A stretch of DNA of 64,000 nucleotides from contig NZ_FQYU01000001.1 of assembly GCF_900141855.1 (NCBI RefSeq), forward strand, positions 717,402 to 781,401, in the 5' to 3' direction. The DNA is from Pseudozobellia thermophila. GTDB lineage: Bacteria > Bacteroidota > Bacteroidia > Flavobacteriales > Flavobacteriaceae. Positions 44,601 through 51,799 of this stretch are shown here, piece by piece. Every line of letters starts with the position of its first letter. Position 1 is the stretch's first letter. The position numbers were made by a program, and so were the translations under genes. The notes under the pieces are model-generated. The model saw only the letters and a program-made list of their open reading frames with translations, searched no databases and was not told the DNA's origin.

Positions 44601-45133
44601 TCTTGGAGGTATTCGGCGAATTCCTTTAATTTTTCTACGGGATAATCTCCGGTAAAATTGATGTTCATTATAGGAACCTCCTCCGAAAAGTTGAGGTCGA
44701 AAACGTTGGGTTCTACCTTGGCTCCGTTAAAGGTGGGCCAGTCTTCGCTCGCCTTTTCGGCATCCACTTCGTCCTTGACCTTTTGCTTGGCCTGTTCAAC
44801 GGTGATTTCCTCGTCAAATTCAACCGTAATGATGGCATAATCCTCTTGGGAGGTGGAGGTAATCTCTACCACGTTGCTCACGTTCTTAAGGCGGTCTTCG
44901 AGGGGGTCGGTGATCAGCCTTTCGATATCTTCGGCGGTATTGCCGGGATAGGGCGTACTGATATAGATCTTGGTTTCGACGATTTCGGGGAAATCTTCCC
45001 TGGGCATGGCCATATAGGCGCTAAAACCTAGCCACAGAAAGATACCGATCATTACATAGATGACCGAGGGATTGTCGATGGCCCAGGAAGCCATCTTAAA
45101 TTCCTTGTCGGCGTTTTTCTTTATTTTGCTCAT
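41636..45133 (-). CDS. RND-family efflux permease
   Basis: A 1165-residue AcrB-type inner-membrane pump. After the first helix comes the porter domain (DFPEIVETKIYISTPYPG), and TM4 carries GMLVDNGIVVVENVYRL with the proton-relay Asp. The second half repeats the pattern (GIISLAGIVVNNGVVLLDY). It has an extra hydrophobic segment in the middle (about residues 505-550), making it longer than AcrB (about 1050). It is the last gene of tetR-tolC-adaptor-permease, starting 6 bases after the adaptor. Substrates are unknown. Multidrug or detergent export is typical. Confidence 0.93.
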   Translation of the reverse strand: MSKIKKNADKEFKMASWAIDNPSVIYVMIGIFLWLGFSAYMAMPREDFPEIVETKIYISTPYPGNTAEDIERLITDPLEDRLKNVSNVVEITSTSQEDYAIITVEFDEEITVEQAKQKVKDEVDAEKASEDWPTFNGAKVEPNVFDLNFSEEVPIMNINFTGDYPVEKLKEFAEYLQDEIEDLPEIKQADIRGAQEKEVEVAVDIYKMMAAKVSFQDVINSISNGNMTMSAGNLKTSGQRRTIRILGEIEEPKELENFVVKSDGGAVYLKDIATVSFEEQDKTTYAREFGNNVVMLDVKKRAGRNAISAADQIKEIVKKEQENYFPPDLHISIANDSSTRTLNQVDDLVNNIIFGIILVVTVLMFFLGFRNALFVGFAIPMSMFMSFVILSWLGYTLNTMILFGMIMGLGMLVDNGIVVVENVYRLMDEGMSRAEAAKKGIGEIAFPIIISTATTVAAFVPLGLWPGIFGQFMIYFPITLSVVLGSSLFVAIFMNSMLVSQFMSTDEKELTKKQLIRLSLILGGFGILILLFGGALRGLGSVLILTGIMFWVYKYVIKGAAQTFQRKTMARFENWYEKRLKHALRGSNVYWYFGLTFLMLIGVFMLFGGSLGSGRTKVEFFPDNKPNEIYVYIEYPQGTSIEKTNEITKEIENRVYEVLDDPSYKKNGKNFMVTSAVSVVGEGAGNPLTDGGSSAEMPHKGKLTVNFSEYKYREGINTEDIRAEVQSALEGIYPGVAISVEKDVNGPPAGYPINIELEGNDYDELINTAENIRNFINTKNIAGIEELKIDVNKGKPSMEVVVDRKKAGELGVSVGQVGSQLRRSLFGEKAGVYKEDGDDYDINVRFNEKLRYNKSALFNQNIIFRDAATGQIKEIPVSAVAIEKNTSAFSAIKHRDGKRVVTVYSGLKPGFTDAGAIVSEIQKEMENFSGLPQSIKIDYTGQLEEQNKQQMFLIGAFFSGLGLIMLILIFQFGGISKPLIIMIAIFLSFIGVFGGLMITGWSFVIMMTMMGIISLAGIVVNNGVVLLDYTQILVDRKKVKLGMDDSDLLSLDEVTDTIVRGGKARLRPVILTAITTVLGLIPLAIGLNIDFFSLFSEFNPHIYMGGDNVVFWGPLAWTVIFGLLVATFLTLIIVPVLFNIVYRIKIALRGTKKEGPKEEPVEAVV

Positions 45134-45139
45134 CGATCT

Positions 45140-46306
45140 CTAGTTTATGATTTTTACTTTCTGGCCGTCTTTTACGCTCCGTGCGCCTTCCATGATAATT
45201 TGGTTTCCGTCCTCGAGTCCGGTGAGCACCTCTACCGTTCCGTTTTGGGTTTTTCCGGTGGTAATGATGGTTTTTCTTGCGACCGCCTCGTTTTCGGATC
45301 CGGTCGATTCGGCAACGAATACATACTGGTCGCCCTCGGCATTCTCCGAGATGATACTCGATGGGATGAGAATGGCGTTTTCGTTGGTGTAATCGTTGAG
45401 GTTGACCTTGGCCGTCAGATTGGGCTTGATTTTGCCCTCTTTGTTCGGTACAGGGATTTCTACACTGAACGATCGGTTTGCCGGATTGATGAAGTTGCCC
45501 GTTTGGCGTATTTTCGTAACGACACTATCGCCGAGCACCGGAAAATAAACGATGGCTTCCTTGCCTTTGGAAATTGACCCTAGATAGGTTTCGGGCACAT
45601 CTACCTCGATGTACATATCGGAAAGGTTGACTATGCGGAACACCTCTGAACCCGGGCCAGGCGAAACTACGGTGCCCTGATCTTTGATCACATCGTCGAT
45701 GATGCCCGAGAAAGGGGCCCTTATGGTAGATTTTCCCAGTTGGCTTTCGGCTTGCTTTATGGCATCTTGGGCGGCCTCGTATTCGGTCTTGGCGGCCAAA
45801 TATTCGATTTCGGAACCTATTTTTTGCTCCCAAAGCCTTTTTCTACGCTCGTAAGTGGTTTTGGCCAGTGCGGCTTGGGTCTTTAGTTGGGATAGTTGAC
45901 TGCTCATGCCCCCGTCGTCGATGGTGGCCAGAATCTGTCCCTTGGAGACCCGCTGCCCCTCTTTAACATAGACGCGTTGAAGGGTACCAGCCATTTCAGG
46001 ATATATCAATACGTTTTGTTTGGTGCTGACATCGCCTTGGAGCTCCAAAAAATGGTCGAATTTTTGGGCCGATGCCTCGATGGTACTCACCAAGGACAGT
46101 TTTTCGCTGCCACTTTGGGTGGCGATGGCAGAATCGAGCAGTCTGATCTGGGCCTCTATCAATTTTTGCTGTTCCGAGATTTCGCTCTTCTTCGCTCTTA
46201 GGGCATTGAGGTCGCCCTGTGCTATGAGGCTTTCTACGGACTGTTCTTTGCTGCCACACGCGGAGACGGTTAAAATGGCGGCGGCGATGTATAATATTTT
46301 TTTCAT
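45140..46306 (-). CDS. RND efflux periplasmic adaptor (membrane-fusion lipoprotein)
   Basis: A 388-residue MFP-family adaptor with lipobox VSAC (Cys17). A coiled-coil hairpin follows (SQLSQLKTQAALAKTTYERR), flanked by the lipoyl halves (GTLQRVYVKEGQRVSKGQILATID and STIRAPFSGIIDDVIKDQGTVV), then the beta-barrel and membrane-proximal domains. It bridges the permease and the TolC-type channel. The neighbouring gene order is contiguous, with 22 bases to tolC and 6 to the permease. Confidence 0.93.
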   Translation of the reverse strand: MKKILYIAAAILTVSACGSKEQSVESLIAQGDLNALRAKKSEISEQQKLIEAQIRLLDSAIATQSGSEKLSLVSTIEASAQKFDHFLELQGDVSTKQNVLIYPEMAGTLQRVYVKEGQRVSKGQILATIDDGGMSSQLSQLKTQAALAKTTYERRKRLWEQKIGSEIEYLAAKTEYEAAQDAIKQAESQLGKSTIRAPFSGIIDDVIKDQGTVVSPGPGSEVFRIVNLSDMYIEVDVPETYLGSISKGKEAIVYFPVLGDSVVTKIRQTGNFINPANRSFSVEIPVPNKEGKIKPNLTAKVNLNDYTNENAILIPSSIISENAEGDQYVFVAESTGSENEAVARKTIITTGKTQNGTVEVLTGLEDGNQIIMEGARSVKDGQKVKIIN

Positions 46307-46328
46307 CTTTAAAGGTTGTTGTGTTGTT

Positions 46329-47687
46329 CTAAAGTTTCGATTTTGGGTCGTTCAAGATAAGCTCCAAGGCGGTTTTTTTGTTGATTACCTCCACCATGGA
46401 TTGTAAATAACCTTGTTGGGCGTCGTATAATTGGGTTTGTGCCTGCCTTAATTCAAAACTACTGGCCAGGCCCTCGGAATATTTCACTTGGTTTTTGTTC
46501 TCTATACGTTCGGCAAGACGGAGGTTCTCCTTGGCGGTATTATACTCTTCGATGGCCAGGATATACTCGCTTTTGGCCGACTCCAACTGAAGCCTGATTT
46601 GTTCCTCGGCCTCCGATAATTGGGTTTGGGCCTTATCGAGGGCTATTTTTGCCCGTGCGGTACCGGCACTTCTTTTTCCGGAACTGAATATGGGGATGGT
46701 AAGGTCGAGCCCCAATATGGACGAATCGTACCACTCTTGGTCGCCGTTGAAGAAGTCGAAGGAATTGGAGTAAGAGGCGCTGCCGTAGTTCAAAAAGGAT
46801 GTGAGTATCGGCAGGGCGCGGCTTTTGGCCAACTTCAATTCAAAAAAACGCTGTTCGGTCAGGTTGATGGCTATTTTGTAGTCGACGTTGTTCTCGATGT
46901 TAAAATCGGTTTCCATCAGCTGAAAATCGATTTGCCTTACGGCCAGGTCGTCTAGGTTTTCTTCCAATTGGGTAGGGGCATCAATGGCCAGGCCCATAAC
47001 CAAGTTCAACATTTGGCGGGTAATGTTTTCCAAACGTTTGGCGTTTTTTAACTGATTGTCAACCGATGAAAGGGTAATTTGCAATTGCTCAACGCTCTCC
47101 TCATCGGTAAGGCCGTTCTCGAACAACTTCTGCGTCTCAAAGAGGTTTTCTTCGAGGGTGGCCTTGTTCTTTTCGAAAATAGCAACACTTTCTTGCGCAA
47201 GAAGAACGTTTCCATAGGCCTCGACCACTGCCTTTCTTACTTCTTGGTCCGTCTTTTCCTCGTTGTTGGCACTGTAGCTCAAAAAGGCCTTGGTTGCCTG
47301 TACCCCTACAATGTAGGAGCCATCGAATATTTTTTGGGTCAATGTGGCCGTTGCGGTAAGTTGTTGGGGTTGGCTGAACACTACGGGGACAAACTCGCCC
47401 GATTGACCGCCGATAAACTCTGCGGGCAATAATGAGACCGGCTGTTTCAATTGGTTTTGATAGCTGACCGACCCGTTGATTTGGGGCAGGCCATCGGCAA
47501 TGGTTTCCCATTTTTGTTTGCGGGCATCGATCAGGTCCCTGTTGGCATTGATGGCGCTATAATTGTTTTCCAGGGCAAAATCTATGGCTTCGTCCAAGGT
47601 AAAACTATAGGTTTGCTCGACCTGTTCTTGCGAAAATGCAGTTAGGGCTGCAAAGAATGTGAAGCATGCGAGGATATATTTTTGCAT
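46329..47687 (-). CDS. TolC-family outer-membrane efflux channel
   Basis: A 452-residue TolC-type channel. A signal peptide (MQKYILACFTFFAALTAFSQ) precedes two OEP repeats rich in coiled-coil heptads (TQLSEAEEQIRLQLESAKSEY). Start at MQKYIL, one base after the tetR stop. An ATG ten codons upstream overlaps tetR and would spoil the signal peptide. The 3' end contains TTCTAAAGTTT (46327-46337), 11 of 13 bases of one arm of the upstream TetR operator repeat. Confidence 0.92.
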   Translation of the reverse strand: MQKYILACFTFFAALTAFSQEQVEQTYSFTLDEAIDFALENNYSAINANRDLIDARKQKWETIADGLPQINGSVSYQNQLKQPVSLLPAEFIGGQSGEFVPVVFSQPQQLTATATLTQKIFDGSYIVGVQATKAFLSYSANNEEKTDQEVRKAVVEAYGNVLLAQESVAIFEKNKATLEENLFETQKLFENGLTDEESVEQLQITLSSVDNQLKNAKRLENITRQMLNLVMGLAIDAPTQLEENLDDLAVRQIDFQLMETDFNIENNVDYKIAINLTEQRFFELKLAKSRALPILTSFLNYGSASYSNSFDFFNGDQEWYDSSILGLDLTIPIFSSGKRSAGTARAKIALDKAQTQLSEAEEQIRLQLESAKSEYILAIEEYNTAKENLRLAERIENKNQVKYSEGLASSFELRQAQTQLYDAQQGYLQSMVEVINKKTALELILNDPKSKL

Positions 47688-47688
47688 T

Positions 47689-48294
47689 CTATTCTTGATT
47701 TGAGTTGATGATTTCATTTAGGATCTTTCGGCCTTTGGGCGTAACGATGCCCCGAAGGTGGTATTCGAGAAAATCGTCCATAAGGGACGATGGCGAAAAT
47801 TCACTGGGCGGAAACAACCTGTGGTCTTTAATGCTGGTACCGCATACATAGTAAATCCGGGAAATGAACTCTACGTTCAGGTTCTCACGGTAAATACCCT
47901 GCTCCAAACCTCTTTTGATATTGTCGACTACGCAGTCTTTCATGACTTCGTATTGTTTTTCGCGCATGTCGGAGAATATGCGGGGATAGTACTTCTGAAG
48001 CTGGTATTGGGGCGATGATTTTTCGTCTTTTAGAAAGCCCATCACAAATTTTTTGATGTCGTAGAGTTCTTCTATGGGGTTTTTGTTGAGTGCGCATATC
48101 TGGTCAATACCCCTTGATATGTTACACCCGAGTTGATGGGTACATTCCTTTACCAATTTGGTCTTGTTCTCGAAATTGGCATAAATGGTTTTTTTTGATA
48201 TTCCCATTTCATGGGCCAGGTCGTCCATGGTAACGCTTTTGAAACCATAGGTCAAAAACATATTGGCGGCCTTTTCTAAAATTTTTTCCTTCAT
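47689..48294 (-). CDS. TetR-family regulator of the efflux operon
   Basis: A 201-residue TetR/AcrR regulator. The helix-turn-helix (MKEKILEKAANMFLTYGFKS, then VTMDDLAHEMGISKKTIYANF) is at residues 1-45, and the rest is the ligand-binding and dimer domain. It is the first gene of the efflux operon. A perfect 13-bp inverted repeat overlaps the region upstream of a TATCTTTG -7 element, so autorepression, relieved by an efflux substrate, is the likely mode. Start at MKEKILE. Upstream in-frame residues would read into the operator. Confidence 0.9.
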   Translation of the reverse strand: MKEKILEKAANMFLTYGFKSVTMDDLAHEMGISKKTIYANFENKTKLVKECTHQLGCNISRGIDQICALNKNPIEELYDIKKFVMGFLKDEKSSPQYQLQKYYPRIFSDMREKQYEVMKDCVVDNIKRGLEQGIYRENLNVEFISRIYYVCGTSIKDHRLFPPSEFSPSSLMDDFLEYHLRGIVTPKGRKILNEIINSNQE

Positions 48295-48303
48295 AACGAG
48301 GGG

Positions 48304-48311
48304 CAAAGATA
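48304..48311 (-). promoter_or_regulatory. Candidate -7 element of tetR efflux operon
   Basis: On the minus strand TATCTTTG matches TAnnTTTG, 9 bases before the tetR ATG and just downstream of the operator repeat. Confidence 0.55.
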
Positions 48312-48318
48312 GATCTGG

Positions 48319-48351
48319 AAACTTTAGAAACATAAAAAGTTTCTAAAGTTT
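48319..48351. promoter_or_regulatory. Predicted TetR operator (13-7-13 perfect inverted repeat)
   Basis: AAACTTTAGAAAC and GTTTCTAAAGTTT are exact inverted arms separated by ATAAAAA. It lies between the stop of the preceding gene and the tetR start, overlapping the -33 zone of the predicted promoter, so bound regulator would block transcription. Confidence 0.75.
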
Positions 48352-48360
48352 TACATTTTA

Positions 48361-48795
48361 TTAACATTGTTGGCGGGGTTGGCCTTGGTCCCCGGTTTGG
48401 CCCATCTTTCTCGAAACGTAGTCGTTGTAAGCCTTTTCTCCCTCTTCTTCCCAAAAGCTTTCATAGTGTTTCCATTTTGAGAAATCTCTTCCAAACTTCA
48501 GTTTGTCGGGGCTTTTACATCTTTTTCCCTTGTTCTTGCCTTTTTTTCCAGAGCCGCTGTTTCCGAAGCCCCCGAATAGGATTTTGGCGAGAACCAAAAT
48601 GCCGACGGCTTGCCAGTAACTAATAACGGTGAGTCCGAATATATCGGGCATTAGCCAGTTCCAGAGCCACATAAACCCGTAGCCGAAGGCCAGCAGAAAG
48701 GCGATGATCAATATTCCGACAAAGAATACCTTGACGATTTTCTTCAGAATTTTTTCGGTGGTCGATTTTACCTGATGTTCCATATAATTTTTCAT
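48361..48795 (-). CDS. Membrane protein downstream of ECF sigma factor
   Basis: A 144-residue protein with one or two membrane helices (about residues 20-45 and 58-76), after an N-terminal amphipathic Lys-rich helix. A loop rich in Gly, Lys and Ser (GSGKKGKNKGKRCKS) and a charged C-terminal half with KWKHYESFWEEEGEKAYNDYV follow, ending in Gln/Arg/Cys. I do not recognise a family. It starts 12 bases after the sigma gene, the usual spot for an anti-sigma factor, but it has no zinc-binding anti-sigma motif (HxxxCxxC). Confidence 0.72.
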   Translation of the reverse strand: MKNYMEHQVKSTTEKILKKIVKVFFVGILIIAFLLAFGYGFMWLWNWLMPDIFGLTVISYWQAVGILVLAKILFGGFGNSGSGKKGKNKGKRCKSPDKLKFGRDFSKWKHYESFWEEEGEKAYNDYVSRKMGQTGDQGQPRQQC

Positions 48796-48806
48796 GATCA
48801 AAATTT

Positions 48807-49346
48807 TTAATGAATATTTTGTTTTTTCTTTTCAAGTGCCTTGAACAAGAGGGATAGGGCCCTGTGCCTTCTCGACATCAGGGTACCTTCGGGAATACCG
48901 GTTTCAAGGGCGATTTCCTTATAAGTATAGCCCTCAAGGTCTATGGCGACGATGATCTCCCTGTATGCGGGTTTGAGATTGGCAATGGCGGTTTTAAGCT
49001 CGTCCGCCATTTGGTCCGAAAAGACCTGTTCCGTTTCTTCGTACAGGTGTTCGCCCAGGTTCGTGATCAGTTTTTCAGGATCGTTGTGGTCACGTACCTT
49101 TTTTTTATTTCTCATGATGTCAACCACCTTGTTTCTGATCGATCGGTATACGAAGCCCGCAATGTTTTCAATGGGCAGGGTGGTACTGGCCCTCGAGAAA
49201 ATATTAACGGCAACTTCCTGAACGATATCCTCCGCGTCGCGGTCGACCGTATCGTCGATACGGGATTGCGCGTAAACCTTGAGCGAGCGGTATTCTTCGC
49301 TGAAAAAGCTGGCCAATTTATTATAGTTGTCTGTCTCTGAGCTCAT
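48807..49346 (-). CDS. ECF-family RNA polymerase sigma factor
   Basis: A 179-residue ECF sigma factor. Region 2 is at about residues 10-80 (EDIVQEVAVNIFSRAS), and region 4 at about 115-170 (LKPAYREIIVAIDLEGYTYKEIALETGIPEGTLMSRRHRALSLLFKAL) carries the helix-turn-helix. No C-terminal extension is present. A TAGATTTG -7 element lies 50-57 bases upstream. The downstream membrane protein may control it, and the tetR operon follows in the same direction. Its target promoters are unknown. Confidence 0.9.
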   Translation of the reverse strand: MSSETDNYNKLASFFSEEYRSLKVYAQSRIDDTVDRDAEDIVQEVAVNIFSRASTTLPIENIAGFVYRSIRNKVVDIMRNKKKVRDHNDPEKLITNLGEHLYEETEQVFSDQMADELKTAIANLKPAYREIIVAIDLEGYTYKEIALETGIPEGTLMSRRHRALSLLFKALEKKKQNIH

Positions 49347-49394
49347 TTACGGACATTTGTTCGGTCGATCTCCATATCTATAGACGAAGGTTTT

Positions 49395-49402
49395 CAAATC
49401 TA
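49395..49402 (-). promoter_or_regulatory. Candidate -7 element of the ECF sigma gene
   Basis: On the minus strand TAGATTTG matches TAnnTTTG, 49 bases before the ATG. Confidence 0.45.
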
Positions 49403-49471
49403 TTGCATTTTTACATGTATTTTTTTTGGGATAGGAGGAGAAAGCAAGGTCTGGAATTCATAAAATGGATG

Positions 49472-49479
49472 TATTTTTG
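49472..49479 (+). promoter_or_regulatory. Candidate -7 element of the polyprenyl synthase gene
   Basis: TATTTTTG matches TAnnTTTG, only 15 bases before the ATG, so the mRNA leader would be about 8 bases long. Confidence 0.5.
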
Positions 49480-49493
49480 GAAAAAACCGCCTG

Positions 49494-50468
49494 ATGCAGT
49501 CCATCGATTTTTACCGAAAAGAGTTTATATCCTATCTTGGGAACAAGACCATTGACAGGGAGCCTCAAAACCTCTATGCACCCATATCGTATATATTGGG
49601 ACTTGGGGGTAAACGCTTACGGCCCGTCCTGACCCTGGTCGCTACCGAGGTTTTCGGAAAGGATTACAACAAGGCCTTGGACGCGGCATTGGCCATCGAG
49701 ATCTTTCACAACTTTTCATTGGTGCACGACGATATCATGGACGATGCGCCCCTTCGAAGGGGCAAGGCGACCGTTCATGAAAAATGGGACGTAAATACGG
49801 GAATCCTATCGGGCGATGCCATGCTCATTACGGCCTACCAATTGTTCGAGAATTACCCTTCCGATATTTTTAAGGATTTGGCGAAGTTGTTCAGTGAGAC
49901 GGCCCTAAAGGTTTGCGAGGGACAGCAGTACGATATTGATTTTGAAAGTAGGGATGATGTAACCTTGTCCGAATACCTTACCATGATAGAGTACAAGACC
50001 GCAGTTTTAATTGCTGCCGCCTTAAAAATGGGCGGAATAGTTGCCGGGGCCGACCAAAGCGACCAAAATGAAATTTATCGTTTTGGCCTGAACCTGGGGA
50101 TTGCGTTCCAGCTTCAAGACGATTACCTCGATGCCTTTGGCGACCCTGAGACCTTTGGCAAGCAGGTAGGAGGGGATATTATAGAGAACAAGAAAACATA
50201 TCTCTACCTCAATGTATTGTTGCACGGGACCGCACAACAGAAAAAGGAGTTGTTGGACCTGTTTTCGATCCAACCTAAGGACCCTTCGGCCAAAATAGCC
50301 ACTATAAAGGATATTTTTAAGGAAAGCGGTTCGGCGCAACGAACGCAAAGTGCCATTTTTGACTATTCCAATCGGGCCTTTGCTATTTTGGACAAACTTA
50401 AAATTTCGGCCGATAACAAGTCGCTGCTGCGAAGTTTTGGGGAAAGTTTAATGGTCAGAAAGGTGTAA
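49494..50468 (+). CDS. Polyprenyl (geranylgeranyl-type) diphosphate synthase
   Basis: A 324-residue trans-prenyltransferase. The first aspartate-rich motif HDDIMDD is at residues 78-84 and the second (QDDYLDAFG) at about 200-208, with GGKRLRPVL before and EHK-like QQYDIDFESRD in the middle. Chain length cannot be fixed from sequence alone. The converging lycopene cyclase gene next door argues for geranylgeranyl diphosphate for carotenoids, but a quinone side-chain role is possible. Start at the ATG giving MQSIDFYRKEF. Confidence 0.9.
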   Translation: MQSIDFYRKEFISYLGNKTIDREPQNLYAPISYILGLGGKRLRPVLTLVATEVFGKDYNKALDAALAIEIFHNFSLVHDDIMDDAPLRRGKATVHEKWDVNTGILSGDAMLITAYQLFENYPSDIFKDLAKLFSETALKVCEGQQYDIDFESRDDVTLSEYLTMIEYKTAVLIAAALKMGGIVAGADQSDQNEIYRFGLNLGIAFQLQDDYLDAFGDPETFGKQVGGDIIENKKTYLYLNVLLHGTAQQKKELLDLFSIQPKDPSAKIATIKDIFKESGSAQRTQSAIFDYSNRAFAILDKLKISADNKSLLRSFGESLMVRKV

Positions 50469-50585
50469 ACGGGAGGTGTTCCCATTCGACCGATAAACCC
50501 CCTAAGCGTCTTGCTGCTTAGGGCCAAAACGAATTGCCTTTTTCCCTTGGCCTGAGGGATATGAGATTAGCCATGAATCGTTATG

Positions 50586-51743
50586 TTATTGCCGATATTG
50601 CAATCTAGCACCCAAGATTCTAATAAAAATAGGCTTCGGGCAGCCCCAGATTACCCTGAGGTCTTCGAGCAAGGTGGTTTCTTCGTCCAGGAATTTAAGA
50701 ATTGATCGGGGCGAAACGTTTTTGAAGAGGGACTCGAAAACCAAGTGCCCTTTTTGATTGTGGTGGAAGAGAACATCCAATAGAAGCAGGTCGTAGTACC
50801 AAAAACGGTTTTTAAAACGGATCGAGTTTAGGGGTTTGCCCCTCTTTAAATCTTCAATAACAATCGGTATTTTTTTTGCAGTGGGCATAAAGGCGTAGCC
50901 GGTACTGGGCTTGGCCCATCCCCCAGCCGTGCCTATGTGTAAGATATGCCGGGTGTTATGTTGCGCAAAGTCGTAGCAGGTCATGGGGATACGACCTTCC
51001 TCCCTTTCGATTATTTCATATTGGGGGCGGCCGAGCTTGTTGTCGATATAGGTCTCGATGGCCTGTTCGTACACTTTCCTTGGCAATAGGTCTTTCGAGA
51101 ATAGGGTGTATTCTACCAAGGCTTCGTTGTTCGATAGGGGCAGTAGGTACATAAAACGGGTGTTCCCTTTTTGAGGCACGGAAAAGTCCATATAGGTAAC
51201 GGTTTCCGAATTAAATACCGGTCGGTCTGTTTTGATGCGCCAACCGACGAAATGTTGTTGGAGTACAGGATATTTTGTTTGTTTTTTCGCTTCTTTCAGG
51301 TTGAATATGCTGTTGAACACCTTTGAGGCGGTGTAGTCGTTTTGGTCCGTTTTAACCGTTACGGATGTGCCCGTGTCATTCACCTCGATTACTTCCTCAT
51401 ACCTTAGGTCAAGGTTGTGTGTGTTCTTTAGGGCCTTTAAGTATTCCGTATAAAAATCGATTCCCCTGACCATCTTATAGCGGTAAGGGGCTATATTAAA
51501 TTGCTCCGAGGTTTTTCGGCCCTTAAAACAGATCTGGTCCCAACTGCGGGACACCAATGGATCGAACTGTCCCGGCCCTTTTTCCCAGAAACACCAGGTG
51601 CGGTCATTTTCCTTTTTTTGGTCTTTGTCCAACACCAGGATGGACATGTTCGAAAAATAGGCATCTTCCGCCATGGCACGTGCCAGCATAAGGCCGGCCG
51701 CACCGGCACCTATGATGATGTAATCGAAATGAAGCTTGTTCAT
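50586..51743 (-). CDS. crtY: Lycopene cyclase (CrtY type)
   Basis: A 385-residue flavin-dependent cyclase closing the beta-rings of lycopene. The N-terminal dinucleotide motif DYIIIGAGAAGLMLARAM is clear, as are DRTWCFWE, MDFSVPQKG and HIGTAGGWAKPSTGYAF typical of the CrtY/CrtL group. Start at MNKLHFDY. A TTG at 51770 is in frame but unlikely. It converges on the polyprenyl synthase, and its product (beta-carotene) would lead to zeaxanthin-type pigments usual in marine Flavobacteriaceae. Confidence 0.9.
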   Translation of the reverse strand: MNKLHFDYIIIGAGAAGLMLARAMAEDAYFSNMSILVLDKDQKKENDRTWCFWEKGPGQFDPLVSRSWDQICFKGRKTSEQFNIAPYRYKMVRGIDFYTEYLKALKNTHNLDLRYEEVIEVNDTGTSVTVKTDQNDYTASKVFNSIFNLKEAKKQTKYPVLQQHFVGWRIKTDRPVFNSETVTYMDFSVPQKGNTRFMYLLPLSNNEALVEYTLFSKDLLPRKVYEQAIETYIDNKLGRPQYEIIEREEGRIPMTCYDFAQHNTRHILHIGTAGGWAKPSTGYAFMPTAKKIPIVIEDLKRGKPLNSIRFKNRFWYYDLLLLDVLFHHNQKGHLVFESLFKNVSPRSILKFLDEETTLLEDLRVIWGCPKPIFIRILGARLQYRQ

Positions 51744-51799
51744 GTCAGGGTCGTGGTGTATTATTTCCAAAAGTAGGTAAACTAAAGAAGACCACGGTT

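Noticed and set aside
50500-50523. Hairpin CCCTAAGC/GCTTAGGG between the polyprenyl synthase and lycopene cyclase genes
   Set aside because: No T run follows in either direction, so an intrinsic terminator is not supported.
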